From: STD2-102 sp964414205
GTDB lineage: Bacteria > Bacillota > Clostridia > Christensenellales > CAG-917
Length of the DNA: 20,296 nt
Assembly: GCA_964414205.1 (NCBI GenBank)
Contig: CAYPVP010000021.1
Coordinates: 1-20,296 of the forward strand
Reading direction: 5' to 3'
Shown here: positions 8,382 to 15,288 of the stretch, one piece after another
How the letters are laid out: each line of letters opens with the position of its first letter
Numbering within the stretch: position 1 is the stretch's first letter
Translations under genes and position numbers: made by a program
The notes under the pieces: model-generated
Databases searched by the model: none
What the model saw: only the letters and a program-made list of their open reading frames with translations
What the model was told of the DNA's origin: nothing

Positions 8382-8404
8382 AATTCACCTTACATTCTTT
8401 TTGT

Positions 8405-8433
8405 TAGTGTGAAACATGATTCGATTTTTATGC
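8405..8433 (-). promoter_or_regulatory. Candidate forespore (SigF/SigG) promoter of dacF
   Basis: On the minus strand GCATA is followed after 17 bases by CACACTA, one mismatch from the SigG-type CATAnTA box. The expected start near 8397 leaves a short leader carrying the AAGGTGA ribosome site. The GG expected of a pure SigF -10 box is absent. Confidence 0.45.
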
Positions 8434-8442
8434 AAAAAGAAA

Positions 8443-8462
8443 AAAAGGCTACATCGCCTTTT
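8443..8462 (-). terminator. Rho-independent terminator after deoB
   Basis: Stem AAAAGGC / GCCTTTT with a six-base loop. On the minus strand it runs into a T-rich tract (seven T, C, five T). It separates the spoIIM-deoB unit from dacF. Confidence 0.78.
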
Positions 8463-8546
8463 CATCTATTTTTAAAACAAAATTTAGACTGCAAAAAATT
8501 TCGTTTGTTTTTTGCCAAAACTTAAACCACCAATAAAGTTTCTTTT

Positions 8547-9683
8547 TTATTTTTGTTGGCATTCGCCAAGCAGTTTTTCAACTGTTTCTCCAACAAATTT
8601 GAAGCCTTTGATTGTTCCCAAATTTTCGCCTGGGCAATTTTTTTGAAATTGCAAATATGGAACATTTTCTCTTGAATGGTCTGTTGATGGAGTTGAAGGG
8701 TCACAACCATGGTCAGCAGTGACAATCAGCACATCATCATCTTTCATCAATTCAATAAATTTGCCTAAAAACACATCAAATTCTTCAACACAAAGACGAT
8801 AGCCACCAACATCATTTCTGTGGCCGTAGTTCATGTCTGTGTCAACCAAATTGACAAAAACAAAGCCGTTGAAATTTTCTCGCATGAGTGGAAAAATTTT
8901 GTCATAGACTTCCAAATTTTGGTGTGCAAAAATTTTTTTTGTCAAGCCAACACCACTGAAAATGTCAAAAATTTTGCCAACACCTATCACATCAAAACCT
9001 TTGTTTTTCAATTTGACAAGGGTTGAGTTGTTTGGTGGCAAAAGAGCATAGTCTTTTCTATCACCTGTTCGATAATAGCCTACAATTCCTTTTCTGAATG
9101 GTCTTGCAATGACACGAGAAACGGCATGTTCCCCTGTCATCAATTCTCTTGCTTTTTGGCACATGTCATAAATTTCTTCAAGTGGAATTTCATCTTCATT
9201 GCATGCAAGTTGCAAAACACTGTCTGCCGAAGTATACAAAATTGGACTGCCTGTTCTTGTTGATTCATCACCAAGTTGTTTGATGATTTCAGTTCCACTT
9301 GCCGAAAAATTGCCAATCAGTTTTCTTTGAAACGCTTTTTCAAGTTTTTCTACAACTTCTTGTGGAAATCCGTTTGGATAGGTTGGAAGTGTTTTTTTTG
9401 TTTCAATTCCCATCATCTCCCAATGTCCAGTTACAGTGTCTTTTGCAACTGAAATTTCTTCCAATCGTGCATATTTTGCAATTGGTTTTTTTGATTTTGG
9501 CAAAATGTCAATGCCATCAATGTTGTTCAGTCCAAGATTTTGCAAATTCGGAATTTTTATGTTTTCACAAATTGCTTTGTAGGTGTCGCTTCCCTCATCA
9601 CCAAATTGATTTGCATCGATTGCTCCACCAATTCCAAAACTGTCAACAACAAAACAAAAAACTCTTTTCACGCCCTTTTCCAT
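8547..9683 (-). CDS. deoB: Phosphopentomutase
   Basis: 378-residue alkaline-phosphatase-superfamily mutase that interconverts (deoxy)ribose 1-phosphate and 5-phosphate in nucleoside salvage, in the cytoplasm. Metal ligands are visible in VVDSFGIGG near the N-terminus, NLVDTDMNYGHRND and TADHGCDPS near the C-terminus. The phosphorylated threonine is Thr85 in DTVTGHWE. Slightly shorter than the usual 390 or so residues. The ATG at 9683 has AAGGAG at ideal spacing. It lies 21 bases after the spoIIM-like gene and before dacF, a clostridial arrangement in which xerD and punA often also occur; both are missing here. Confidence 0.95.
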   Translation of the reverse strand: MEKGVKRVFCFVVDSFGIGGAIDANQFGDEGSDTYKAICENIKIPNLQNLGLNNIDGIDILPKSKKPIAKYARLEEISVAKDTVTGHWEMMGIETKKTLPTYPNGFPQEVVEKLEKAFQRKLIGNFSASGTEIIKQLGDESTRTGSPILYTSADSVLQLACNEDEIPLEEIYDMCQKARELMTGEHAVSRVIARPFRKGIVGYYRTGDRKDYALLPPNNSTLVKLKNKGFDVIGVGKIFDIFSGVGLTKKIFAHQNLEVYDKIFPLMRENFNGFVFVNLVDTDMNYGHRNDVGGYRLCVEEFDVFLGKFIELMKDDDVLIVTADHGCDPSTPSTDHSRENVPYLQFQKNCPGENLGTIKGFKFVGETVEKLLGECQQK

Positions 9684-9704
9684 AGAATTTTCTCCTTGAA
9701 AAAA

Positions 9705-10319
9705 TTATATCACTATGACAGGAAAAATCAACCCACCCAAAAAGAAAATGATGACATTTTTGCACATTGAAATCAAAAAACAACAAAGTGCAATTTTCAG
9801 AGAACTGTTTTGAGATGATGTGCTTTTATGCCTTGCACAACTTCCATATTTTGATTTGTTTCGACACCTGAATGTGGAAGCATCAAAAATCAAACAGATT
9901 GCCACAACAAAAATCAGCATAGACAACAAAAAATAAGGGACATAGACAAACACGAATGCCAAAATGCCGTTTCCACCAAAGCAAGCACACAAAATCACTG
10001 CGTAGCGAGAAAACCAATAGCCATAAAAAAAAAGCCCACAGCAAGTCAACACAACAAAGAATGAACCAACATTGACAAAAACGAAACAACAAAACATTCC
10101 AATTTCAGCACCAAAAAAAACAAAAAACATTTTTACTGCCGATTTGACCATGTCCCCTGCAAAAATTTTTTCAAATTTTCCACCATAGGATGAAATTATA
10201 ATTGCAATTCCAATCATGAAGCCAGCCAAAAACAAGCCCATACAAAACAAGATTGTTTTTTTGTGTTCATGGCAAAAATCTTGTGCACGAATTGAAATGC
10301 ATTGAAAAAAATTTTTCAT
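9705..10319 (-). CDS. spoIIM: Probable stage II sporulation protein M (SpoIIM-like membrane protein)
   Basis: 204-residue polytopic membrane protein with about five hydrophobic segments: near 24-43, 64-80, 84-100, 105-145 and 178-204. SpoIIM, with SpoIID and SpoIIP, thins septal peptidoglycan and drives engulfment. The assignment rests on the N-terminal cytosolic stretch before the first segment, helix pattern, length, and position directly before deoB and near dacF, which is conserved in Clostridia; sequence similarity is weak. Cysteine content is high (15 residues). Start at the ATG at 10319 is preferred over an in-frame TTG at 10355; neither has a Shine-Dalgarno sequence, but TACAAT lies ten bases before the ATG. 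Another small membrane protein family is possible. Confidence 0.55.
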   Translation of the reverse strand: MKNFFQCISIRAQDFCHEHKKTILFCMGLFLAGFMIGIAIIISSYGGKFEKIFAGDMVKSAVKMFFVFFGAEIGMFCCFVFVNVGSFFVVLTCCGLFFYGYWFSRYAVILCACFGGNGILAFVFVYVPYFLLSMLIFVVAICLIFDASTFRCRNKSKYGSCARHKSTSSQNSSLKIALCCFLISMCKNVIIFFLGGLIFPVIVI

Positions 10320-10459
10320 ACTAAAATTTATTGTAGAAAAGAAAATTTTATGCAAAAAGAAATTTTAATCGACAAAATTAGCAAACTAAAAAGACAATCA
10401 ATTTGAATTTTTGACACAACTTACTGATTTTTTTGAATTAGTGCATATAAAATTAAATT

Positions 10460-10810
10460 ATGAATTCAAATCAAAACAACATAAAAAAGTATCTGCTATC
10501 TCTTGGCTTCTATCCAAACAAATATGGCTACAAATTCCTTGTTGACCTCATTTCAAGTGGAATTGAAAGAGAACAAATTTTGCCCTTGAAATATTATGGC
10601 TATCCAAAACTTGGTGAAAAGTTTGGAAAAAAAATTGAAACTATTGAAAAAGACATTCAAAATGCCATCAGTTTTGCGTTTCAGCATGGAGATTTGGAAA
10701 TTCTGCAAAAAGAATTTGGCTCAACCATTGATGAAAAAAAAGGAAAACCGACAAACAAGCAATTTGTTTTGTCGGCAATCGAACGACTGACTGCAAATTC
10801 ATTTGTCTAG
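10460..10810 (+). CDS. Stand-alone Spo0A C-terminal DNA-binding domain protein
   Basis: 116-residue protein that aligns over its whole length with the effector domain of Spo0A, the master regulator of sporulation, and has no receiver domain. Landmarks in order: LLSLGFYPNKYGYKFL (Spo0A SIIHEIGVPAHIKGYLYL), YGYPKLGEKFG (LYPDIAKKFN), the helix ETIEKDIQNAIS (SRVERAIRHAIE), FAFQHGDLEIL (VAWSRGNIDSI), then EFGSTI and GKPTNKQF (AKPTNSEF). The recognition helix differs at positions that are nearly invariant in Spo0A: Arg to Thr, Arg to Lys and Arg to Gln. It lies five bases from, and convergent with, spoIVB, the classical neighbour of spo0A. No Shine-Dalgarno sequence; TATAAA lies eight bases before the ATG. 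Either a truncated relic of spo0A or a separate phosphorylation-independent regulator. Confidence 0.82.
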   Translation: MNSNQNNIKKYLLSLGFYPNKYGYKFLVDLISSGIEREQILPLKYYGYPKLGEKFGKKIETIEKDIQNAISFAFQHGDLEILQKEFGSTIDEKKGKPTNKQFVLSAIERLTANSFV

Positions 10811-10815
10811 CGTTT

Positions 10816-11898
10816 TCATTCATCTAGCATTGTTGAAATGAAAATTCCATATCCTCGTTTTGAGTCATTGACAAAAACATGTGTCACTGCTCCAACAAGT
10901 TTTCCATTTTGCAAAATTGGACTTCCTGACATTCCTTGCACAATTCCACCCGTGGTTTCCAATAGTCTTTTGTCTGTCACCAACAGCACAAGACCTTTTT
11001 CTGATTTTTTGTCCTTTGGTGATGATTTCACAATTTCAATGTCATACAAGATTGGCGTTGTGCCATCAATGGTTGTCAAAATTTGTGCTTTTCCCATTTT
11101 GACATCATATTTTGAAGCAGTTGCAATCTTTTGAAAATTCAAAACACCTTGATATGTTCCAAAAACGCCATAAGGTGAATTTTTTTCAACTTTGCCAATT
11201 GATTCTGACAATTCTGAATAGTCACCTTTCAATGCGCCAGGAAAGCCATCCATTCCTTTGTTGACACCAAAAATCGTTGCTTCAAAAATGTTGCCATTTG
11301 AAAACTCATCACTAAGTCCACTTTCTGTGTCAACAATTTGATGTCCCAAACACCCAAAACGCCTGTTTTCATCAACAAAAGTCAAAGTTCCAATTCCTTT
11401 CAAATTTTCTTTCAAAACAAAACCACATTTTCGTGTTGAAGTCTTTGCATCAATTTCAGGTTTGATTTTGATTTTGAAACTTTCCGATTTTCGTTTGACT
11501 TCAAATTCAACAATTCCACTGTTTGCCAAAACTTTGTCCAAATCTTCAAGTTGTTTCAATCCTATGCCATTTGCAAATGTCAACAAATCGCCCTTTCTCA
11601 ACTCACCTTCCATTTGAGGAAAAACATAACCATTTTTTGTCAAAATTTCGACTCTTTCCAAAAAAATCAAGCCATTTGCATATATATCAATTCCAACAGG
11701 GACACCACCCAAATAGACTTCTCTTGAACTCGGTTCGTTTTTGTCTCGAAAAATTGATGGACATTCCGTTTCCAAAATTGCATCCATTTCGGGAGAACTT
11801 GCGTGTGCTGTTGAAATTGGTGCGATGAATATTCCACAAATTCCAATTGCTAGCAACAAAACGAATGTGGACAACGCAAACATAATTTTCTTTTTCAT
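10816..11898 (-). CDS. spoIVB: SpoIVB peptidase (S55), forespore signalling protease
   Basis: 360-residue serine protease secreted from the forespore into the intermembrane space, where it cleaves SpoIVFA and so releases the pro-SigK processing protease. Membrane/signal segment at residues 7-30; PDZ domain about 62-145 (GVPVGIDIYANGLIFLERV); protease domain with His186 in CLGHQIVD, a likely catalytic Asp309 in LVTDKRLL, and Ser326 in GMSGSP. The C-terminal stretch GAVTHVFVNDSKRGYG is strongly family-specific. ATG at 11898 is chosen because it starts the signal segment; the frame is open 20 codons upstream. There is no Shine-Dalgarno sequence. Its 3' end meets the Spo0A-like gene tail to tail, and it is divergent from sigK, the factor it helps activate. 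Confidence 0.95.
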   Translation of the reverse strand: MKKKIMFALSTFVLLLAIGICGIFIAPISTAHASSPEMDAILETECPSIFRDKNEPSSREVYLGGVPVGIDIYANGLIFLERVEILTKNGYVFPQMEGELRKGDLLTFANGIGLKQLEDLDKVLANSGIVEFEVKRKSESFKIKIKPEIDAKTSTRKCGFVLKENLKGIGTLTFVDENRRFGCLGHQIVDTESGLSDEFSNGNIFEATIFGVNKGMDGFPGALKGDYSELSESIGKVEKNSPYGVFGTYQGVLNFQKIATASKYDVKMGKAQILTTIDGTTPILYDIEIVKSSPKDKKSEKGLVLLVTDKRLLETTGGIVQGMSGSPILQNGKLVGAVTHVFVNDSKRGYGIFISTMLDE

Positions 11899-12032
11899 AT
11901 TTATATTGTTTGTAAAAAATTCAAAAGTTTGCATTGAAAAAATTTGGCAACAAAACAAACAAATTTTGACAAATTCTATCTATTTTTGCAAAAGCAAATT
12001 TTTTGAGCATAGACTATAAAAAAGGAGTCAAT

Positions 12033-12734
12033 ATGCTAGAAGGTTTTTTTTCTTTGCTCAAAAATTTGATGTTGTTTTCTTCATATGTTGACAACAAAAA
12101 CTCATTTCCACAACCACTTTCGGCTGAAAAAGAAGCCGAGTATTTGAATCTTGCAAAAACAGGAGATAAAAATGCAAAAGAGGTTTTGATAAAACACAAT
12201 TTGCGACTTGTTGCACACATCGCAAAAAAATATACCAACTACAATGACTCTGATGAATTGATTTCGGTGGGTTCGATTGGTTTGATAAAAGCAATAAACA
12301 CTTTTCAAATCGGAAAAGGAACTAGACTTGCAACCTACGCTTCCCGTTGCATAGAAAATGAAATTTTGATGACAATTCGTGCCAACAAAAAGCACAAAGC
12401 AAATGTATCATTGCAAGAGCCTGTTGGAACTGACAAAGACGGAAACGAACTTTCATTGATTGACTTGCTTTCTGCCGATGAAAAAAGCATCATTGATGAT
12501 GTTGAAAACAAAATTATGATGCGAAAACTTCAAAAAATCATAAAAACGACTTTGGATGAAAGAGAATACAACATAATTGTTGAGAGATATGGACTTTTCA
12601 ACATTCCAGCCAAAACGCAAAAAGAAGTTGCAAAGTTGTTTGGCATATCTCGTTCTTATGTTTCACGAATAGAAAAAAAAGCACTCAGCAAAATTTATGA
12701 CTACATAAAAAAAGAAAACATAATTTTTGATTGA
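12033..12734 (+). CDS. sigK: RNA polymerase sporulation sigma factor SigK, with pro-sequence
   Basis: 233-residue sigma-70 factor that directs late mother-cell transcription (coat and cortex). It opens with a hydrophobic pro-sequence (LEGFFSLLKNLMLFSSYV) just before SFPQPLS, as in pro-SigK of Bacillus, so it is expected to be made inactive at the membrane and cut by an intramembrane protease. Region 2: NLRLVAHIAKKY, GSIGLIKAINTF, ATYASRCIENEILM; region 4.2 helix-turn-helix: TQKEVAKLFGISRSYVSRIEKKAL. The reading frame is intact, with no skin-type insertion. ATG at 12033 follows AAGGAG at seven bases; an in-frame TTG at 12003 has no site. CATAGACT at 12008-12015 resembles a SigE/SigK -10 box, but no clear -35 is visible. 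Confidence 0.94.
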   Translation: MLEGFFSLLKNLMLFSSYVDNKNSFPQPLSAEKEAEYLNLAKTGDKNAKEVLIKHNLRLVAHIAKKYTNYNDSDELISVGSIGLIKAINTFQIGKGTRLATYASRCIENEILMTIRANKKHKANVSLQEPVGTDKDGNELSLIDLLSADEKSIIDDVENKIMMRKLQKIIKTTLDEREYNIIVERYGLFNIPAKTQKEVAKLFGISRSYVSRIEKKALSKIYDYIKKENIIFD

Positions 12735-12769
12735 ATACTTTTTTGATAAATTTCAAATCTTTGCTAATC

Positions 12770-12845
12770 GGTTTGGTTTACATCTTGTAGGCGAACAAAG
12801 TTTTGATGCTTTCGTTTGAACACTTACGATTTATCACTTCAAACC
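12770..12845 (+). other. Possible structured RNA element downstream of sigK
   Basis: Four nested pairings stack in order: GGTTTG/CAAACC (12770, 12840), GTAGG/CTTAC (12787, 12123-type partner at 12123+700, i.e. 12823), CGAAC/GTTTG (12792, 12814) and AAAG/CTTT (12797, 12809), with a loop of eight bases. No known RNA family is recognised. Pairs are short and some are G-T. Confidence 0.3.
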
Positions 12846-12866
12846 TTAATTGATTCTGCATACAAA

Positions 12867-12900
12867 TTGATAAAAATTGATTTCAAAAAATTTTTATCAA
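12867..12900 (+). terminator. AT-rich hairpin, possible sigK terminator
   Basis: Perfect 12-bp inverted repeat TTGATAAAAATT / AATTTTTATCAA with a ten-base loop, 130 bases after sigK. There is no T tract after the stem, so it may be an mRNA 3' end stabiliser rather than a terminator. Confidence 0.4.
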
Positions 12901-13028
12901 CACAAAATTGTGCAAAATTGAATAAATTTGAAACACAAATGAATTTATTTTGGAACTAACTTTCAAAAACTTTAAATTGAGTTTTTCAAACTTGATTGCT
13001 GAAAATTTGAATGGTTATTATATAATTA

Positions 13029-13069
13029 AAAATGGAAATATCAATTCATTTGAATGACATTTCCATTTT
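13029..13069. terminator. Bidirectional terminator between sigK and nrdR
   Basis: Perfect 11-bp stem AAAATGGAAAT / ATTTCCATTTT, with a smaller ATTC/GAAT pairing in the loop. T-rich sequence follows on the plus strand (TTTTAATTTTTT), and the A-rich left side gives T on the minus strand. It can end both convergent genes. Confidence 0.82.
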
Positions 13070-13137
13070 AATTTTTTATTGCAATTTACAGTTGAATTTT
13101 TCAACAGAATTTTAGATTTCAATATAAAGCACGTTCA

Positions 13138-13614
13138 TCAAATTTTTTTGTCTAAACTTTCTTTAAGTTTGATGAGTTGTTCAATTTCTGACATCAATGA
13201 ATTTATATCCTTGAATTGTCTGTGAACAGAGGCATAGCGAACATAAGCAACTTCATCAATGGTTTTCAAGCCATCCATGACCATGTCGCCAATTTGTGTG
13301 CTAGGAATTTCTTGTTCCAAAGTGTTGTTGATTTCTTTTTGAATTGAATCAACCAATTTGTCAACGGTTGCCATTGGAACGGCACGTTTTTCAATTGATT
13401 TCATAATTCCCTTTCTGACTTTTTGTATGTCAAACATTTGTCTGCTACCATCTTTTTTGACAACCATAATTGGAGTATGTTCAATAGTTTCATAGGTTGT
13501 AAATCTTTTTCCACAACCAACACATTCACGACGACGACGAATTGAAGTTCCATCTTCATTTTGTCTTGAATCGACAACCTTGCTTTCCATACAGCCACAA
13601 TACATACATTTCAT
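13138..13614 (-). CDS. nrdR: Transcriptional repressor NrdR
   Basis: 158-residue regulator that senses ATP/dATP and represses ribonucleotide reductase genes. Zinc ribbon with four cysteines at residues 3, 6, 31 and 34 (CMYCG ... CVGCGKRF), the basic run SIRRRRE, then an ATP-cone domain from about residue 46 (PIMVVKKDGSRQMFD, KVRKGIMKSIEKR) ending in YVRYASVHRQFKD. The ATG at 13614 is chosen over one nine codons upstream because the zinc ribbon begins there and AGAGGTG precedes it. It has its own strong SigA-type promoter. nrdR often follows the sigE-sigG-ymxH group in Clostridia, as here. Confidence 0.96.
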   Translation of the reverse strand: MKCMYCGCMESKVVDSRQNEDGTSIRRRRECVGCGKRFTTYETIEHTPIMVVKKDGSRQMFDIQKVRKGIMKSIEKRAVPMATVDKLVDSIQKEINNTLEQEIPSTQIGDMVMDGLKTIDEVAYVRYASVHRQFKDINSLMSEIEQLIKLKESLDKKI

Positions 13615-13632
13615 AGCACACCTCTGAATGTG

Positions 13633-13661
13633 ATTATACATGAAATTATCTTTTATGTAAA
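13633..13661 (-). promoter_or_regulatory. SigA-type promoter of nrdR
   Basis: TTTACA, 17 bases, then TATAAT on the minus strand; one mismatch in twelve from consensus. The start near 13626 leaves a leader of about 12 bases that holds the AGAGGTG ribosome site. Confidence 0.78.
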
Positions 13662-13721
13662 GATACTCAAAAAATAAAAGAAAAAAAACATATAAACATT
13701 TTTTTTTTCATAATCTTTGAT

Positions 13722-14039
13722 ATGAGAGAATATACTTTTCAAGAATTGCGAGCAAAAACAGTCATAAATGTGGCAGAAGGAAAAGAACTTGGACATATCT
13801 GCGACATTTCTTTCACTTGCACAGGAAACATTCTCGGATTGATTGTCCCAGCAAGAAAAAGTATATTTGCCAGTTTAAACTCTCAAAACACAATTTGCAT
13901 TCCTTGGAGAAACATCATAAAAGTTGGCGAAGATGTGATTTTGGTTGAACTCGTCGGTGCAATCGGAGTTCTTTCAAATTCATCTGAAACTCCGACAGCC
14001 AGCACATTGAAAAACGATGATGAAAAACCTCTGCAATAG
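13722..14039 (+). CDS. ymxH: YlmC/YmxH family sporulation protein (PRC-barrel)
   Basis: 105-residue PRC-barrel-type protein. Conserved family segments are FQELRAKTVINVAEGKELGH at the start and a later IPWRNIIKVGEDVILVEL. The last 25 residues are polar and probably disordered. Homologues YlmC/YmxH occur in spore formers near sigE-sigG; a role in sporulation is presumed but the molecular function is not known. There is no Shine-Dalgarno sequence before the ATG. CATAATCT at 13709-13716 resembles a SigE/SigK -10 box, with ATAT 15 bases further upstream, which would place the transcript start at or next to the ATG. It is divergent from nrdR and upstream of sigG in the same direction, but 398 bases apart. 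Confidence 0.88.
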   Translation: MREYTFQELRAKTVINVAEGKELGHICDISFTCTGNILGLIVPARKSIFASLNSQNTICIPWRNIIKVGEDVILVELVGAIGVLSNSSETPTASTLKNDDEKPLQ

Positions 14040-14321
14040 TTTCGATTTTCATTCTCACACATCTTTTCATTGCCAAATCTTCAACTTCAATTTCCTGTTT
14101 TCACAGTCTATATTCACTTTATATTCAATTACGCCTGAATTTTACATTTGTTTTTTATGATGTTTGAAGTTCAATCTACATATTTATGATTTTTCAATTT
14201 CAAACTACCTAATTTCATTTGTTTGTCGTTTTTTTCTTGCACTTTTGACTTTCATTTTTCAACTGAAAAAAATATTTTTCAAATTCTTGCATAAATGTTT
14301 TCAATTTGCAAAAACTTTTAT

Positions 14322-14390
14322 TGCAAGTCAAATATTATCATTTTCATTTTGTGTCTGACGATGCTTGATGAAATGTATATTTGACTTGCA
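14322..14390 (+). promoter_or_regulatory. Large inverted repeat upstream of sigG
   Basis: Perfect 14-bp arms TGCAAGTCAAATAT (14322) and ATATTTGACTTGCA (14377). Inside, CATTT(T)CAT pairs with ATGAAATG with one bulge, so about 22 bp can pair. No T tract follows, arguing against a terminator. It could be an mRNA leader hairpin or a DNA operator. Confidence 0.7.
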
Positions 14391-14410
14391 GTTGGACTGG
14401 TACATATCTA

Positions 14411-14427
14411 TGTGTGTTTTACATACA
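14411..14427 (+). promoter_or_regulatory. Small hairpin abutting the sigG ribosome binding site
   Basis: TGTGTGT pairs with ACATACA (one G-T pair) around a three-base loop. The right arm ends on the first A of the AGGAGA site at 14427-14432, so folding could hinder ribosome access. Confidence 0.45.
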
Positions 14428-14437
14428 GGAGAAACAA

Positions 14438-15211
14438 ATGAGAAAAGTTGAAGTTACAGGACTAGACACATCGACCATTCCAAAATTGACTCAAAACCAA
14501 TCAAAAGAATTGCTTTTTAGAATTGCAAACGGAGATGAACAAGCAAAAGATGAATTTTTGCTTGCAAATTTGCGTCTTGTTTTGAGCATTGTGCAAAGAT
14601 TTGGAAGAAACTTTGATTCAGTTGATGATTTGTTTCAAGTTGGTTGCATTGGACTGATGAAATCACTAAACAATTTTGACCACACACTTGGCGTCCAATT
14701 TTCAACCTATGCAGTTCCGATGATAATTGGGGAAATAAAACGATATATGAGGGATAGAAACGGAATTAAGGTGTCAAGAAGTTTGCGTGACACTGCCTAT
14801 CAAGCACTCAAAACAAGAGAAAAAATTTTGAATGAAAATTCCATTGCTGAACCCACACTTTTTGAAATTGCAGAAGAACTTGCAATTCCAACTTCGGAAA
14901 TTGCATGCGCCCTTGATGCCGTCAGCGAACCAATTTCATTGTTTGACTCTGCCTTTACTGATGGAGAAGAAAACATGCTAGTTCTAGACCAAATTGCTGA
15001 TGAAAAATGCAATTGGGACAAAATTTCAGAACATCTATCTTTGCGTTCGGCTTTGACAACATTGAATGAAAAAGAAAGTCAAATCATCAATATGCGCTAC
15101 TATCAAGGAAAAACGCAAACTGAAATTTCCAAACTTGTCAACATGAGCCAAGCACAAATTTCAAGATTGGAAAAAACTGCTTTGGAAAAATTGAAAAAGC
15201 AACTAGACTAA
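14438..15211 (+). CDS. sigG: RNA polymerase sporulation sigma factor SigG
   Basis: 257-residue sigma factor for late forespore genes (SASPs, germination proteins, spoIVB). The SigG-specific N-terminus KVEVTGLDTS is present. Region 2: NLRLVLSIVQRFGRN, DDLFQVGCIGLMKSLNNF, FSTYAVPMIIGEIKRYMRD; region 3 with VSRSLRDTAYQAL; region 4.2 ends in GKTQTEISKLVNMSQAQISRLE, quoted in part as KTQTEISKLVNMSQAQISR. The ATG at 14438 follows AGGAGA at six bases; the frame is open further up but without support. Unlike the usual clostridial operon spoIIGA-sigE-sigG, here sigG points toward sigE. The leader contains two hairpins that may restrain its expression. Confidence 0.95.
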   Translation: MRKVEVTGLDTSTIPKLTQNQSKELLFRIANGDEQAKDEFLLANLRLVLSIVQRFGRNFDSVDDLFQVGCIGLMKSLNNFDHTLGVQFSTYAVPMIIGEIKRYMRDRNGIKVSRSLRDTAYQALKTREKILNENSIAEPTLFEIAEELAIPTSEIACALDAVSEPISLFDSAFTDGEENMLVLDQIADEKCNWDKISEHLSLRSALTTLNEKESQIINMRYYQGKTQTEISKLVNMSQAQISRLEKTALEKLKKQLD

Positions 15212-15223
15212 ATTTGAAATTTG

Positions 15224-15247
15224 TTTGATCAATCAAAATTGTTTTTT
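15224..15247 (+). terminator. Probable terminator after sigG
   Basis: Short stem TTTGA / TCAAA with a four-base loop, followed three bases later by six T, 13 bases after the sigG stop. The stem is weak. Confidence 0.5.
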
Positions 15248-15288
15248 CACGGCATATAACTTTCATAAAAACAAATTATTATCACAGT

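Larger units (their letters stand above)
12735..13137. other. Gene-free stretch between sigK and nrdR
   Basis: No credible coding sequence. It contains a possible folded element (12770-12845), an AT-only 12-bp hairpin (12867-12900) and a strong bidirectional terminator (13029-13069) between the convergent genes. The remainder is AT-rich sequence without a recognised motif. Confidence 0.6.
14040..14437 (+). other. Long leader region before sigG
   Basis: No convincing gene. A 64-codon frame from a TTG at 14164 is low-complexity Phe/Leu/Ile and has no ribosome site. The 3' part carries a large hairpin (14322-14390) and a small one against the sigG ribosome site (14411-14427). No clear SigF -35/-10 pair was found. 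Confidence 0.6.

Noticed and set aside
10411..10439. TTGACA at 10411 as a SigA promoter for the Spo0A-like gene
   Set aside because: At 17-base spacing the -10 would be TGAATT, only three of six matches; the nearby TATAAA is 29 bases away, too far to pair with this -35.
12770..12845. tRNA gene, because the folded element is 76 bases long
   Set aside because: The pairing is a single nested stem rather than a cloverleaf, and there is no T-arm or D-arm consensus and no anticodon stem-loop on either strand.
14164..14358. 64-codon plus-strand frame before sigG
   Set aside because: It starts with TTG, has no ribosome site, is a low-complexity Phe/Leu/Ile translation and overlaps the left arm of the hairpin.
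14322..14390. Miniature transposable element defined by the inverted repeat
   Set aside because: No target-site duplication flanks the arms, no second copy is seen in the window, and the inner part also pairs, favouring a hairpin or operator.
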